Of a DNA stretch of 64,000 bases, positions 37,821-46,995 are shown in pieces (the first letter of the stretch is position 1; every line of letters starts with the position of its first letter). Both the position numbers and the translations under genes were made by a program. The notes under the pieces were generated by a model that saw only the letters and a program-made list of their open reading frames with translations, did no database searches and was not told the DNA's origin. Where the stretch lies: NCBI RefSeq assembly GCF_900167255.1, contig NZ_FUYB01000019.1, positions 32,916 through 96,915 on the forward strand, read 5' to 3'. This DNA is from Thiothrix eikelboomii (GTDB taxonomy: Bacteria; Pseudomonadota; Gammaproteobacteria; Thiotrichales; Thiotrichaceae).

Positions 37821-38591
37821 ATGATGAGCGACTTCAATCTCAAAGCAGCCACCCAAGAATATGCAACCCGCTTAGGCGATGATGCGGTGGTCTTAGGCCA
37901 TCGTCTTTCTGAGTGGACTAGCAATGGTCCCTTCTTGGAAGAAGACATTGCTCTTAGCAATGTAGCACTCGACTATATTGGCCGCGCACGCATGTATTAC
38001 ACCTACGCAGCGGAGCTAGCTGGAAACGGCAAAACTGAAGATGACTTTGCCTATACCCGCGATATGCGGGAATACCGTAATCTATTGATTCATGAGCTAC
38101 CCCGTGGGGATTTTGCTTACACGATGGTGCGGCAATTATTGGTGGATGTTTTCAATACCTATTATTTGCCGGAACTGGCGAAATCTGCCGATAGTACCCT
38201 CGCGGGAATTGCCCAAAAAGCAATCAAAGAAACCCGCTATCACTTACGCCGTAGCCACGAATGGACTTTGCGCTTAGGCGATGGCACCGAAGCTAGTCAT
38301 CAACGCATGCAGCGAGCGCTTGAATCACTTTGGGGGTATACCCACGAGCTATTTGATGCTGATCCACTCGAACTGCAATTAGCCGATGCAGGTATCGGTG
38401 TACATAATGCTGCTTTACGCCCTACTTGGTTAGCACAAGTCTCTGCAATTTTGACCGAAGCCACGCTCACTGTGCCGAAAGATGATTGGGCGGTGCGGGG
38501 TGGCCGTGTCGGTTATCACACTGAAAATCTCGGGCATTTGCTTAATGATATGCAGTTTTTACATCGTGCTTATCCGGGTTGTCAGTGGTAA
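37821..38591 (+). CDS. paaC: Phenylacetyl-CoA epoxidase structural subunit PaaC
   Basis: The protein has 256 aa with a ferritin-like four-helix fold but without a full di-iron site. It pairs with PaaA. Signature stretches are LGDDAVVLGHRLSEWTSNGPFLEEDIALSNVALDYIGRAR and ETRYHLRRSHEWTLRLGDGTEASH. Two adjacent ATGs (37821 and 37824) are possible starts after GAGGT. paaD follows after two bases. Confidence 0.95.
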   Translation: MMSDFNLKAATQEYATRLGDDAVVLGHRLSEWTSNGPFLEEDIALSNVALDYIGRARMYYTYAAELAGNGKTEDDFAYTRDMREYRNLLIHELPRGDFAYTMVRQLLVDVFNTYYLPELAKSADSTLAGIAQKAIKETRYHLRRSHEWTLRLGDGTEASHQRMQRALESLWGYTHELFDADPLELQLADAGIGVHNAALRPTWLAQVSAILTEATLTVPKDDWAVRGGRVGYHTENLGHLLNDMQFLHRAYPGCQW

Positions 38592-38593
38592 TT

Positions 38594-39142
38594 ATGGTCA
38601 CTAAATCCATCCCTGTCCTTCCGTTTGCTTGGTATGAACGTGCTCAACGCCGCAAGCAATCGGCCTTAACACCGATTTGGGAGGTATTGGATCAAGTAAA
38701 AGATCCAGAAATTCCGGTGTTAAGTATTTGGGATTTAGGTGTGCTCTGTGATCTGCAAGCGATTGACGGTAAGTATGTGGTAAGCATTACTCCGACTTAT
38801 TCCGGTTGCCCAGCGATGGAGACGATTCGGGCGGATATTGCAGCTGCTTTAGAGGCTGCTCAGCTTCAGCCTTATGAAATCGTGACCCGTTTAAGCCCGG
38901 CGTGGACCACCGATTGGCTATCGCCACAAGGTCGAGAGCAATTGCAAGCTTATGGGATTGCCCCACCTGCAGGTGGTGGTTGTGCCCATGCTCAAGGCTT
39001 AACACCGGAGGCGGGGATTGAATGCCCACATTGCAGCTCTAGCAATACACGCCGAATTAGTGAATTTGGTTCGACAGCTTGTAAGGCCTTATTTCAATGC
39101 CAAGATTGCCAAGAACCGTTTGATTATTTTAAGCATTTTTGA
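38594..39142 (+). CDS. paaD: Iron-sulfur assembly-like protein PaaD
   Basis: The protein has 182 aa. An N-terminal MIP18/DUF59 domain (LDQVKDPEIPVLSIWDLGVLCDL, TPTYSGCPAMETI) is followed by a C-terminal zinc ribbon (IECPHCSSSNTRRISEFGSTACKALFQCQDC). PaaD is thought to help mature the iron or Fe-S centres of the epoxidase system. The start at 38594 is chosen over a TTG at 38579, which would overlap paaC. Its end overlaps a possible early start of paaE. Confidence 0.94.
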   Translation: MVTKSIPVLPFAWYERAQRRKQSALTPIWEVLDQVKDPEIPVLSIWDLGVLCDLQAIDGKYVVSITPTYSGCPAMETIRADIAAALEAAQLQPYEIVTRLSPAWTTDWLSPQGREQLQAYGIAPPAGGGCAHAQGLTPEAGIECPHCSSSNTRRISEFGSTACKALFQCQDCQEPFDYFKHF

Positions 39143-39153
39143 GGGTGACCCCG

Positions 39154-40251
39154 ATGGCTGATACCCGTTTTTATCCTCTACGCATTAGCGAGATTAAACC
39201 CGAAACCGATACTGCAGTCTGTATCTCGTTTCAGGTTCCACCTGAATTAACGAACAATTTTAAATTTGTTCAAGGCCAATTTCTCACTCTTAAAGCCGAC
39301 ATTGAGGGTGAAGATGTGCGGCGTTCTTACTCGATCTGCTCGGGTGTGCATGATGGACATTTACGGGTCGGGATTAAGCGCGTGCGTGGAGGTAAGTTCT
39401 CCAACTATGCGAATGACCAATTCAAAGTGGGCGATACAGTTGAGGTGATGCCTCCGCAAGGCAGCTTCAATTCACCGCTAAACCCTGAACAAGCTAAAAA
39501 TTATATGTGCCTGGCCGGTGGTAGTGGTATTACCCCAATTCTGTCGATTATGAAAACTATTCTAATCGAAGAACCGCAGAGTAAAGTCACTCTGATTTAT
39601 GGCAATCGGCGCAGTAACTCAGTGATGTTCAAGGACGAATTGAGCTTCTTGAAAAATCGTTATATGAATCGCTTCCAATGGATCAATATCATGAGCCAAG
39701 AAGATCAAGGCGCGGATCTTCTCAATGGGCAAATTGATAATCAAAAAGGGGCTGCTTTACACAAAAGCCGCCTGATTAATATTAAAACCACCGATGAAGT
39801 GTTTATCTGTGGCCCGGAAGCGATGATGTCGGAAGTTTCGCGGGGCTTCCGGGCCTCAGGTTTGAGTGAGGAACAGATTCATTATGAATTGTTTGCCAAC
39901 TCTTCAGCTGATGCCGCCACCTTGTTAGAAAAAGCTCAACAGCGGATTGATACTTATGGCGAAGAAAAAACCAGTAAAGTGACGGTGATTGCCGATGGAC
40001 GCTCTTTACAGTTTGACCTCGCGACCGTTGGGCAAAACATTTTAGATGCAGGTATTCATAACGGTCTCGACCTACCTTATGCTTGCAAAGCAGGTGTATG
40101 CTCGACCTGCAAGGCCAAGTTGGTCAAAGGTCAAGTCGATATGGATATTCATCATGGTTTGGAAGCGCATGAAATTGCAGCCGGTTACATCCTGACCTGC
40201 CAAGCGCATCCGGTTTCTGATGAGGTCGTGGTCGATTTCGATCAACGTTAA
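39154..40251 (+). CDS. paaE: Phenylacetyl-CoA epoxidase reductase PaaE
   Basis: The protein has 365 aa and moves electrons from NADPH through FAD and a [2Fe-2S] cluster to PaaABC. FAD site RRSYSICSG, NAD(P) region CLAGGSGITPILSIM, FICGPEAMM, and the C-terminal plant-type ferredoxin CKAGVCSTCKAKLVKG...CQAHP are complete. GAGGG lies eight bases before the ATG at 39154; the upstream TTG at 39139 is rejected. Unlike the island's ferredoxin, all four cluster Cys are present. Confidence 0.96.
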   Translation: MADTRFYPLRISEIKPETDTAVCISFQVPPELTNNFKFVQGQFLTLKADIEGEDVRRSYSICSGVHDGHLRVGIKRVRGGKFSNYANDQFKVGDTVEVMPPQGSFNSPLNPEQAKNYMCLAGGSGITPILSIMKTILIEEPQSKVTLIYGNRRSNSVMFKDELSFLKNRYMNRFQWINIMSQEDQGADLLNGQIDNQKGAALHKSRLINIKTTDEVFICGPEAMMSEVSRGFRASGLSEEQIHYELFANSSADAATLLEKAQQRIDTYGEEKTSKVTVIADGRSLQFDLATVGQNILDAGIHNGLDLPYACKAGVCSTCKAKLVKGQVDMDIHHGLEAHEIAAGYILTCQAHPVSDEVVVDFDQR

Positions 40252-40300
40252 CAAGGTTTTAACTAATAGCTTCACTTAAAACATCTGGAGGAGAGAATTC

Positions 40301-41326
40301 ATGAAACATTTGAAACGCTTAATGCTAAGTTTTGCCATTGCCTCAGCAGCAATGGCTGCTTCAGCACCGAGCTTTGCAGAAACTACAATTCGTGTAGGTT
40401 CTTGGTTGCCGCCTGCGCATACCATGAATGCGGATGTTTTACCGACTTGGGGTAAATGGATTGAAGAAGCCACGGAAGGCCGCGTTAAACTGAAAATTGA
40501 ATACCCCGGTGGTGACCCCAAAGCCTTACTTGACCAAGTACAAGATGGCGCTTATGAAGCAGCTTGGACTTTCCACGGTTATTATCCAGGGCGCTTTAAA
40601 CTCACCAAAATGGTCGAATTACCCGGTATCGAAGGCGGTGCCAAGGGTGCGTCGATTGCGCATTGGCGAATTCACGAAAAATATCTAGCTAAAGCCAATG
40701 AGCACGAAGGCGTGGTATTAGCGGGCTTGTTTACACATGGTCCTGGTCAAATTCATTTGGCTAAACCCATCGAAAAATTGGCGGATATGAAGGGTAAGAA
40801 GATTCGCATCGGCGGGGGCGTGCAAGCAGACATCGGTAAAGCGATGGGGGTAGAAGGTGTGGCCGCACCCGGCTCTAAAGTCTATGAAATTCTCGCCCAA
40901 GGCGTAGCAGATGGTGCTTTCATGCCGATGGGTGAAAAGAAAACCCTGCGCTTAAAAGAAGTTGCACCGTTCTCGATCAAATTCCCGAATGGCATGTATC
41001 TAGGTAGTTTCATGATTATTCTCAATCAAGAATTCATGGATAAATTAGAGGCCAAAGACCGTGAAGCGATTATGAAAGTCTCTGGTGAAAAACTCTCGGC
41101 TTTAGCGGGTGAAAAATGGGGTTCTGAAGCTGAAGCAGGTGAAAAAGATGCTCTAGCTGCAGGCAATACTATCAAAGAAGCAACACCAGAAATCTTGGCT
41201 GAGTTTGCAGACATGACGAAGGACTTTGACAAAAACTTCTTAGACAGTGTGAAAGACAGCGGTGTTGACGCTGAAGCAGCTTTGAAAGAAATGCGCGAAA
41301 TTTCTAAAGCTGAAGGATCAAAATAA
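40301..41326 (+). CDS. TRAP transporter substrate-binding protein (DctP type)
   Basis: Periplasmic binding protein of 341 aa. A signal peptide ends near ASAPSFA (about residue 26), followed by ETTIRVGSWLPPAHTMNADVLPTWGKWIEEATEGRVKLKIEYPGG, typical of DctP/TAXI-like TRAP receptors. GGAGGAGAG precedes the ATG. It heads three transporter genes set between paaE and paaG on the same strand, which suggests uptake of phenylacetate or a related aromatic acid. The ligand is inferred from position only. Confidence 0.9.
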   Translation: MKHLKRLMLSFAIASAAMAASAPSFAETTIRVGSWLPPAHTMNADVLPTWGKWIEEATEGRVKLKIEYPGGDPKALLDQVQDGAYEAAWTFHGYYPGRFKLTKMVELPGIEGGAKGASIAHWRIHEKYLAKANEHEGVVLAGLFTHGPGQIHLAKPIEKLADMKGKKIRIGGGVQADIGKAMGVEGVAAPGSKVYEILAQGVADGAFMPMGEKKTLRLKEVAPFSIKFPNGMYLGSFMIILNQEFMDKLEAKDREAIMKVSGEKLSALAGEKWGSEAEAGEKDALAAGNTIKEATPEILAEFADMTKDFDKNFLDSVKDSGVDAEAALKEMREISKAEGSK

Positions 41327-41327
41327 G

Positions 41328-41873
41328 ATGACGAGTGCTGAACACATCACCCAGCACTCTGAGCGGGGGCTAGCCAAATGGCTAGCCTTAACGCTTAACC
41401 TGATCGCAGGTAGTGCCTTAATGCTGATGATGGTTATTACCTGCGTCGATGTCATCGGTCGTTATTTATTTAATAAACCCTTAGTTGGTGGAGTCGAGCT
41501 GATTGAGGTTTTATTAGGGCTAATGATCTTTATGGCTTTGCCGGTTATTTCTTGGCGCAATGAACACGTAGTCGTGGATATTCTCGACCCTTTCGTATCG
41601 CCACGACTTAATTTAATCCGCACTATTCTCTTCAATCTAGTCACCGCGATTGCTTTAGTGATGATTGGCCAACGGATTTGGGATTTGGGTGCACGGGCTA
41701 GCTCGCATGGTGAAGTGACCGAATATTTGCATCTCCCAGTCGGCATGATTGTTAGCTTTTTTGGCGTCATGTGCTGGTTTACCGCGTTAGTACTCATTAC
41801 GCTGGGGATTTATCGTGCTTTAGTCCAGTATCGCTTGAGCTTAGACTCAGCGACTAAGCCAAGCTTGGAGTAA
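41328..41873 (+). CDS. TRAP transporter small permease (DctQ type)
   Basis: Inner-membrane subunit of 181 aa with four predicted helices (about 20-40, 58-75, 95-115, 135-160). The family stretch VIGRYLFNKPLVGGVELIEVLLGLMIFMALPVISWRNEHVVVDI is clear. It starts one base after the binding-protein stop and is followed three bases later by the large permease. Confidence 0.92.
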   Translation: MTSAEHITQHSERGLAKWLALTLNLIAGSALMLMMVITCVDVIGRYLFNKPLVGGVELIEVLLGLMIFMALPVISWRNEHVVVDILDPFVSPRLNLIRTILFNLVTAIALVMIGQRIWDLGARASSHGEVTEYLHLPVGMIVSFFGVMCWFTALVLITLGIYRALVQYRLSLDSATKPSLE

Positions 41874-41876
41874 GCC

Positions 41877-43178
41877 ATGTTAGTTTCCTTAGTTGGCTTT
41901 GCAGTTTTACTCTTGTTGATTATGATACGCATGCCGATTGGTATTGCGATGGGCTTAGTCGGCTTCTTTGGCTTTGCGTGGTTGAATGATTGGAATTGGG
42001 TCGCGGCTCTCTCTATGTCAGCCCGCCGAATTATTGATACCTCACGCGATTACAGCCTCACGGTGATCCCTTTATTTATTTTAATGGGTAACTTTGTCAC
42101 CAAATCAGGGTTATCTCACGAATTATATCGTGCCTCTTATGCCTTTATGGGGCATTTGCGTGGGGGCTTAGCGATGGCAACTGTCGTCGCTTGTGGAGGC
42201 TTCTCAGCGATTTGTGGCTCAAGTTTAGCGACTGCGGCCACTATGTCTAAAGTCTCAATGCCGCCCATGCGTAAATACGGCTATAGCGATGCCTTAGCCA
42301 CCGCCTCGATTGCCGCAGGCGGCACACTCGGCATTCTAATTCCCCCTAGTGTCATCCTGCTGATCTATGGAATTATGACTGAGCAAAGTATTCGTGAATT
42401 ATTCGCGGCGGGCTTTCTGCCCGGTATGTTAGGCATTCTCTTGTATGTGGGTGCAGTCGCTTGGACGGTTTGGCGTAACCCCAAAGCGGGTCCTCCGGGT
42501 GAGCGCTCAACAGGTAAAGAACGCATCGAAGCGATGAAAGGCGTTTGGGGTACTTTGCTCCTATTTGTACTGGTGATTGGCGGTATGTATGTGGGTGCAT
42601 TCACTGCGACTGAAGCGGCTGGCATTGGTGCAGCGGGAGCTTTTCTGATTGCCTTATCGCGTAAATCCATTACTTGGCGCACCCTATATGAAGTCCTGAC
42701 TGAAACCGCACATACTTCAGCCTCGCTATTCTTCGTAGTGATTGGTGCTTTAATCTTCTCGAATTTTATTACGCGCGCCGAATTTCCTGATTACTTATTG
42801 CAATTTGTACAAAGTTATAACCTCAGCCCGATGATGGTTATCTTCATGATTTTAGGTATTTATATTCTGCTCGGTTGTATTTTAGAAAGCTTGTCCATGA
42901 TGCTACTCACCGTACCTATTTTCTATCCTCTGGTACAAAGCCTTGGTTTTGATTTGGTATGGTTCGGGATTTTAGTGGTCGTCGTGACTGAAATTAGCTT
43001 ACTCACTCCACCCGTAGGTTTGAATGTCTTCGTCTTAAGCGGGGTACTGAAAGATGTCAAAACCAGTACGATCTTTAAAGGGGTCACACCTTTTTGGATC
43101 GCTGACCTGATTCGCCTCAGCTTACTCGCTTGGATTCCGGCTATTTCGTTGTTTTTGCCGGAAATTTTATATCGCTAA
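41877..43178 (+). CDS. TRAP transporter large permease (DctM type)
   Basis: The protein has 433 aa and about 12 helices, the Na+-coupled transport subunit. Typical segments are IRMPIGIAMGLVGFFG, VIPLFILMGNFVTKSGLS, CGSSLATAATMSKVSMPPMRKYGYSDALATASIAAGGTLGILIPPSVILLIYG and LLTPPVGLNVFVLSG. It forms a complete TRAP system with the two genes before it. Confidence 0.93.
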   Translation: MLVSLVGFAVLLLLIMIRMPIGIAMGLVGFFGFAWLNDWNWVAALSMSARRIIDTSRDYSLTVIPLFILMGNFVTKSGLSHELYRASYAFMGHLRGGLAMATVVACGGFSAICGSSLATAATMSKVSMPPMRKYGYSDALATASIAAGGTLGILIPPSVILLIYGIMTEQSIRELFAAGFLPGMLGILLYVGAVAWTVWRNPKAGPPGERSTGKERIEAMKGVWGTLLLFVLVIGGMYVGAFTATEAAGIGAAGAFLIALSRKSITWRTLYEVLTETAHTSASLFFVVIGALIFSNFITRAEFPDYLLQFVQSYNLSPMMVIFMILGIYILLGCILESLSMMLLTVPIFYPLVQSLGFDLVWFGILVVVVTEISLLTPPVGLNVFVLSGVLKDVKTSTIFKGVTPFWIADLIRLSLLAWIPAISLFLPEILYR

Positions 43179-43213
43179 TCACCGCCAGCAGCGAACCATA
43201 GGATCAACACATC

Positions 43214-43999
43214 ATGACCGACCTGAGTTTTAAAACCCTTGAATTAGCTATCGCCGATGGCGTGGCGATTTTAAGCTTCAATCGCCCCGATAAGCTCAAT
43301 AGCTTTACTACTGAAATGCATGCAGAAATACGTGAGGCTCTCGCTGCGATTAAAGCCGAGGCGAGCGTGCGCTGCTTATTAATCACCGGCAAGGGGCGAG
43401 GCTTTTGTGCAGGCCAAGACCTTGGCGATGAAGTCGCCAGTGCTGATATTGGTGGCACGGTCGAACGTGACTACAATCCTTTAGTGCGCGCTATCACGAC
43501 CTTACCGATGCCAGTCATCTGTGCGGTGAATGGCACAGCGGCGGGGGCCGGAGCAAATATTGCTTTAGCTTGTGACATCGTATTGGCCGCACGTTCGGCT
43601 TTCTTTATTCAAGCTTTTTGTAAGATTGGTTTAGTCCCTGACTCAGGTGGGACTTGGATCTTACCTCGGGTCGTTGGGCATGCGCGTGCGATGGCTTTGA
43701 CTTTATTAGGCGATAAAATCAGTGCCGAACAAGCTGAAAGCTGGGGCATGATTTGGAAATGCGTGGATGATGCGGATCTGATGGCAGAAGCCTTGAAACT
43801 CGCTAAGCACTTAGCGACTCAACCCACCCAAGGCTTAGCGATGACCAAACAAGCGATTCATGCAGCAGCTACGACTAGCTTAGCTCAGCAACTGGATTTA
43901 GAACGGGATTTACAAACGGCGGCGGCAGCGAGCGATGATTTCAAAGAAGGGGTGACTGCCTTTTTAGAAAAACGCGCTCCCGTCTTTAAGGGAGCATAA
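43214..43999 (+). CDS. paaG: 2-(1,2-epoxy-1,2-dihydrophenyl)acetyl-CoA isomerase PaaG
   Basis: Crotonase-fold enzyme of 261 aa. It isomerises the ring epoxide to an oxepin. FNRPDKLNSF, GKGRGFCAGQDLGD, NGTAAGAGANIALACDIVLAA and IGLVPDSGGTWILPR are all present; the Asp in the last segment is the catalytic acid. AVICAVNG and the operon position fit PaaG over PaaF. Neither paaF, paaH nor paaJ follows. Confidence 0.9.
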   Translation: MTDLSFKTLELAIADGVAILSFNRPDKLNSFTTEMHAEIREALAAIKAEASVRCLLITGKGRGFCAGQDLGDEVASADIGGTVERDYNPLVRAITTLPMPVICAVNGTAAGAGANIALACDIVLAARSAFFIQAFCKIGLVPDSGGTWILPRVVGHARAMALTLLGDKISAEQAESWGMIWKCVDDADLMAEALKLAKHLATQPTQGLAMTKQAIHAAATTSLAQQLDLERDLQTAAAASDDFKEGVTAFLEKRAPVFKGA

Positions 44000-44000
44000 A

Positions 44001-44432
44001 ATGGCTGAACAAGATCCGTTTGCACGTGCTTGCAGTGATGCGATGGAAGCGAATGACCGTGCATCCCGCATGATGGGTATCAAGATTGTAGACACCAAGG
44101 CGGGGCAAGCTGTCCTAACCATGCAAGTACGCAGCGATATGCTGAATGGGCATGATGTCTGCCACGGCGGGATGCTATTTACCCTTGCCGACACGGCCTT
44201 CGCACATGCTTGCAATAACACCAATAAAGTTACCCTAGCCTCAGGCTGCACGATTGACTTCTTAGCACCGGCTTATGCAGGTGAAACCCTCACCGCAACT
44301 GCTGTAGAACGTTCTCGTAGCGGACGCACGGGTGTTTATGATGTGGAAATTCATAACCCTGATGGCAAATTAGTTGCGACCTTCCGTGGGCGCTCCTATC
44401 AAATCAAAGGCAGTGTGCTACCCGAAAGCTAG
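44001..44432 (+). CDS. paaI: Hydroxyphenylacetyl-CoA thioesterase PaaI
   Basis: Hot-dog thioesterase of 143 aa that rescues CoA from dead-end products. The active-site segment HDVCHGGMLFTLADTAFAHACN carries the conserved Asp. It begins one base after the paaG stop and is followed by paaK after 31 bases. Confidence 0.93.
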   Translation: MAEQDPFARACSDAMEANDRASRMMGIKIVDTKAGQAVLTMQVRSDMLNGHDVCHGGMLFTLADTAFAHACNNTNKVTLASGCTIDFLAPAYAGETLTATAVERSRSGRTGVYDVEIHNPDGKLVATFRGRSYQIKGSVLPES

Positions 44433-44463
44433 CGATAACTCGCAGTACCAAGGAGGAGAAACA

Positions 44464-45774
44464 ATGACTACCGGTTTTCCCAGCGAAACCTTGACCTTAG
44501 ATAATTTTACCAAGGTGAGTAAAGACGAATTACAGGCCCTACAATTAAAACGTCTGCAATGGACAGTCCAACATGCTTATCAGAATGTACCGATGTATCG
44601 CAGCAAATTCGATGCAGCAGGCGTACATCCTGATGATTTAAAAGAACTCAGCGACATTCAAAAATTCCCTTACACCACTAAGCACGACTTACGCGACAAC
44701 TACCCCTTTGGCATGTTTGCCGTGCCGATGGAGCAAGTTGCACGGATTCATGCATCTAGCGGTACGACTGGTAAACCTACGGTCGTCGGTTATACCAAAG
44801 GCGATCTTGAACGCTGGGCGGAAGCAGTTGCCCGTTCAATTATGGCAGCCGGTGGCAAGCCGGGGGATAAAGTGCATGTCGCTTATGGCTATGGCCTGTT
44901 TACGGGCGGCTTAGGGGCGCACTATGGTGCAGAACGCTTAGGTTGCACCGTGATTCCCATGTCTGGTGGCCAAACTGAAAAGCAAGTGCAACTGATTCAA
45001 GATTTCAAGCCTGACATCATCATGGTCACGCCTTCCTATTGCTTAAATATTGCTGATGAATTCGAGCGCCAAGGCTTTGACCCGCGTGCTTGTTCTTTGC
45101 GGATTGGTATCTTTGGCGCTGAACCTTGGACGCCTGCGATGCGTTTAGAAATCGAGCAGCGCTTAGGCTTAGATGCCGTGGATATTTATGGCTTATCGGA
45201 AGTCATGGGGCCGGGTGTCGCACAAGAGTTTGTGCAAACCAAAGATGGCCCGACCATTTGGGAAGATATGTTCTATCCAGAAACAGTGCACCCTGAAACC
45301 CTACAAACCGTGGCAGAGGGTGAAGAGGGTGAGTTAGTCTTCACCTCTTTGGTGAAGGAAGCCATGCCGGTGATTCGTTATCGCACCCGTGATTTGACAA
45401 CCCTACTCCCCGGCAGCGCTTGCACTATGCGGCGAATGGCGAAAATCACTGGGCGCAGCGATGACATGATGATCATTCGTGGCGTAAATGTCTTCCCTAC
45501 CCAAATTGAAGAAATCATCCTAAAGATTGCTGCCCTCTCGCCACATTATCAAATTGAAATCAGTCGCGATGGCAACCTCGATAACCTTACGGTCAATGTC
45601 GAAGCACGTCATAATCAAGTGACTGAAGCGGATCGTGGTGCTGCCGCCAAAGAACTGCAACATCGGATTAAAGTGCTGATCGGGGTTAGCACTAAAATCA
45701 ATATAAAAAATGAAGGTGAAGTAGCGCGCTCACAGGGTAAAGCGCAGCGAGTGGTCGATAAGCGTCCGAAGTAA
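44464..45774 (+). CDS. paaK: Phenylacetate-CoA ligase PaaK
   Basis: Adenylate-forming enzyme that activates phenylacetate with CoA and ATP. The protein has 436 aa, the usual length. The P-loop SSGTTGKPTVVGYTKGD, DIYGLSEVMGPG, YRTRDLT and the C-terminal GRSDDMMIIRGVNVFP are present. The ATG at 44464 lies directly after AGGAGGAGAAAC; the open frame extends further upstream through paaI, but with no matching signal. It is the last gene of the paa operon. Confidence 0.95.
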   Translation: MTTGFPSETLTLDNFTKVSKDELQALQLKRLQWTVQHAYQNVPMYRSKFDAAGVHPDDLKELSDIQKFPYTTKHDLRDNYPFGMFAVPMEQVARIHASSGTTGKPTVVGYTKGDLERWAEAVARSIMAAGGKPGDKVHVAYGYGLFTGGLGAHYGAERLGCTVIPMSGGQTEKQVQLIQDFKPDIIMVTPSYCLNIADEFERQGFDPRACSLRIGIFGAEPWTPAMRLEIEQRLGLDAVDIYGLSEVMGPGVAQEFVQTKDGPTIWEDMFYPETVHPETLQTVAEGEEGELVFTSLVKEAMPVIRYRTRDLTTLLPGSACTMRRMAKITGRSDDMMIIRGVNVFPTQIEEIILKIAALSPHYQIEISRDGNLDNLTVNVEARHNQVTEADRGAAAKELQHRIKVLIGVSTKINIKNEGEVARSQGKAQRVVDKRPK

Positions 45775-45783
45775 TTAGCTTAT

Positions 45784-45816
45784 AGCGGCTGAGCTTTGTT
45801 TTTGAGTTCAGTCGCT
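45784..45816 (+). terminator. Possible terminator hairpin after paaK
   Basis: AGCGGCTGA (45784-45792) pairs with TCAGTCGCT (45808-45816) with one mismatch. The loop contains a run of T instead of the tail, so it is an imperfect terminator at best. It is 10 bases after the paaK stop. Confidence 0.35.
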
Positions 45817-45841
45817 GCTGTCGAAATTGTTAGTGCAATCA

Positions 45842-46027
45842 TCATGGCAAGCGGCTTGGCGGACAAAAACCCAAAAAATCTGGTTTAGCACAACTCGGTT
45901 CAATCCCCTTCCATGTTTGGCAATGCCCAAACATGTCCGCTTTTTCGCAATCGGGGTGTGCCGTGGCACAAGCATTCAGCCCCAACAGGCATAGGCATAG
46001 CAGTAAGTATTTACCGTGGTTTTTCAT
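45842..46027 (-). CDS. Small lipoprotein of unknown function
   Basis: The protein has 61 aa from the ATG at 46027, which follows GGAGA by seven bases. The N-terminus MKNHGKYLLLCLCLLGLNAC ends in a lipobox (LNAC), so the mature protein of about 42 aa begins with a lipidated Cys. It holds two similar units, HPDCEKADMFGHCQTWKG and EPSCAKPDFLGFCPPS, each with C-x7-C, suggesting a duplicated disulfide motif. No family is recognised. Confidence 0.6.
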   Translation of the reverse strand: MKNHGKYLLLCLCLLGLNACATAHPDCEKADMFGHCQTWKGIEPSCAKPDFLGFCPPSRLP

Positions 46028-46153
46028 CGTAGTTTCTCCATTCGTGTTGCGCTTGACAGTCACTATTTCCGAAATTTGATGCAGGGTAATTTTTTATGCT
46101 TATTAGACAAGACTATTGCAAACTAATACTACATCTGCTGGATTCAACTGAGC

Positions 46154-46993
46154 TTACTTAAATCCCAACTCCCTTAACCGCTCCTGCAAATAACTATCCG
46201 CTGTATAACGCTCTGAAAGTACCACTTCAGGACGGGGGTGCAAAAATAGTGGCAAAGAAATCCGCGAGACATTCGCAGCACTAGGTGGTGGATTAATCAC
46301 TCGATGGGTCGTCGAGGGGAAATAACCGCCAGAAGCCTCTTGCAACATATCGCCGATATTTACAATCAGATAACCAAAATCACAAGGGACATCTAACCAC
46401 TCCCCTGCTTGAGTTAAGACTTGCAAACCCGGCTCATTCGCCGCAGGCAATACGGTGAGCAGATTAATGTCCTCATGCGCGGCCGCCCGCAAGGCTTGCG
46501 AAGGCTCAGAACCTTGAAACGGTGGGTAGTGCAGCACACGCAATAAAGTTTGCTCACTGCCACGAATCATGGTCGAAAGTGGTTCGTGATACAGGGCAGC
46601 CACTTCGGGCGGAGAATAAGCCTCAATCCAGCCCAACAACGCTTCAGCCAAAGCATTAGCTTGTTGGCGATACGCAATCAACTCCGGGCGCAAGGCTTCG
46701 GGGCAAATCCCCCACGGATGATAAAAATGGAAGTACTCTTTAATATCCCGCTCCGCACAGCCTTTCGCAGTTTCGGAAACCTCAGGTGGGAAATAGCCAT
46801 CAAAACTTGAGCGAAAACGATAGTTATATTTCTCAGTACTTTGAAAAAAGTTTAGCCAGTGCGCATAAATTGACTCTACGCTTGCCTGAGGAATCGGATG
46901 ATTTTTTAAAATCCCAAAACCAAACTCATGTAAGGAGGCAACAAACTCAAGCCCTGCATTCGGGGCAAGATAATCAACCGCATATAGGCCCAT
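46154..46993 (-). CDS. 2-oxoglutarate/Fe(II) oxygenase (isopenicillin N synthase-like)
   Basis: The protein has 279 aa. Iron ligands His173 and Asp175 (AAHEDINLLT) and His230 (STTHRV) and the 2-oxoglutarate Arg244 with Ser246 (SRISLPLF) are visible. GFGILKNHPIP is the usual N-terminal segment. The ATG at 46993 lies two bases after the nucleoside hydrolase stop; an in-frame start at 47011 would overlap that gene. It is third in a run ribokinase, nucleoside hydrolase, oxygenase. That suggests action on a nucleobase or nucleoside, as fungal thymine 7-hydroxylase does, but it could also be an unrelated passenger. Confidence 0.85.
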   Translation of the reverse strand: MGLYAVDYLAPNAGLEFVASLHEFGFGILKNHPIPQASVESIYAHWLNFFQSTEKYNYRFRSSFDGYFPPEVSETAKGCAERDIKEYFHFYHPWGICPEALRPELIAYRQQANALAEALLGWIEAYSPPEVAALYHEPLSTMIRGSEQTLLRVLHYPPFQGSEPSQALRAAAHEDINLLTVLPAANEPGLQVLTQAGEWLDVPCDFGYLIVNIGDMLQEASGGYFPSTTHRVINPPPSAANVSRISLPLFLHPRPEVVLSERYTADSYLQERLRELGFK

Positions 46994-46995
46994 GT

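Noticed and set aside
37524..37960. Minus-strand frames over paaB and paaC
   Set aside because: Both plus-strand genes are clearly identified, and the opposite frames have no support.
43214..43999. PaaF (2,3-dehydroadipyl-CoA hydratase) as an alternative name for the crotonase gene
   Set aside because: The SGGTWILPR segment with its preceding Asp and the operon position before paaI and paaK fit PaaG better; a phylogeny would settle it.
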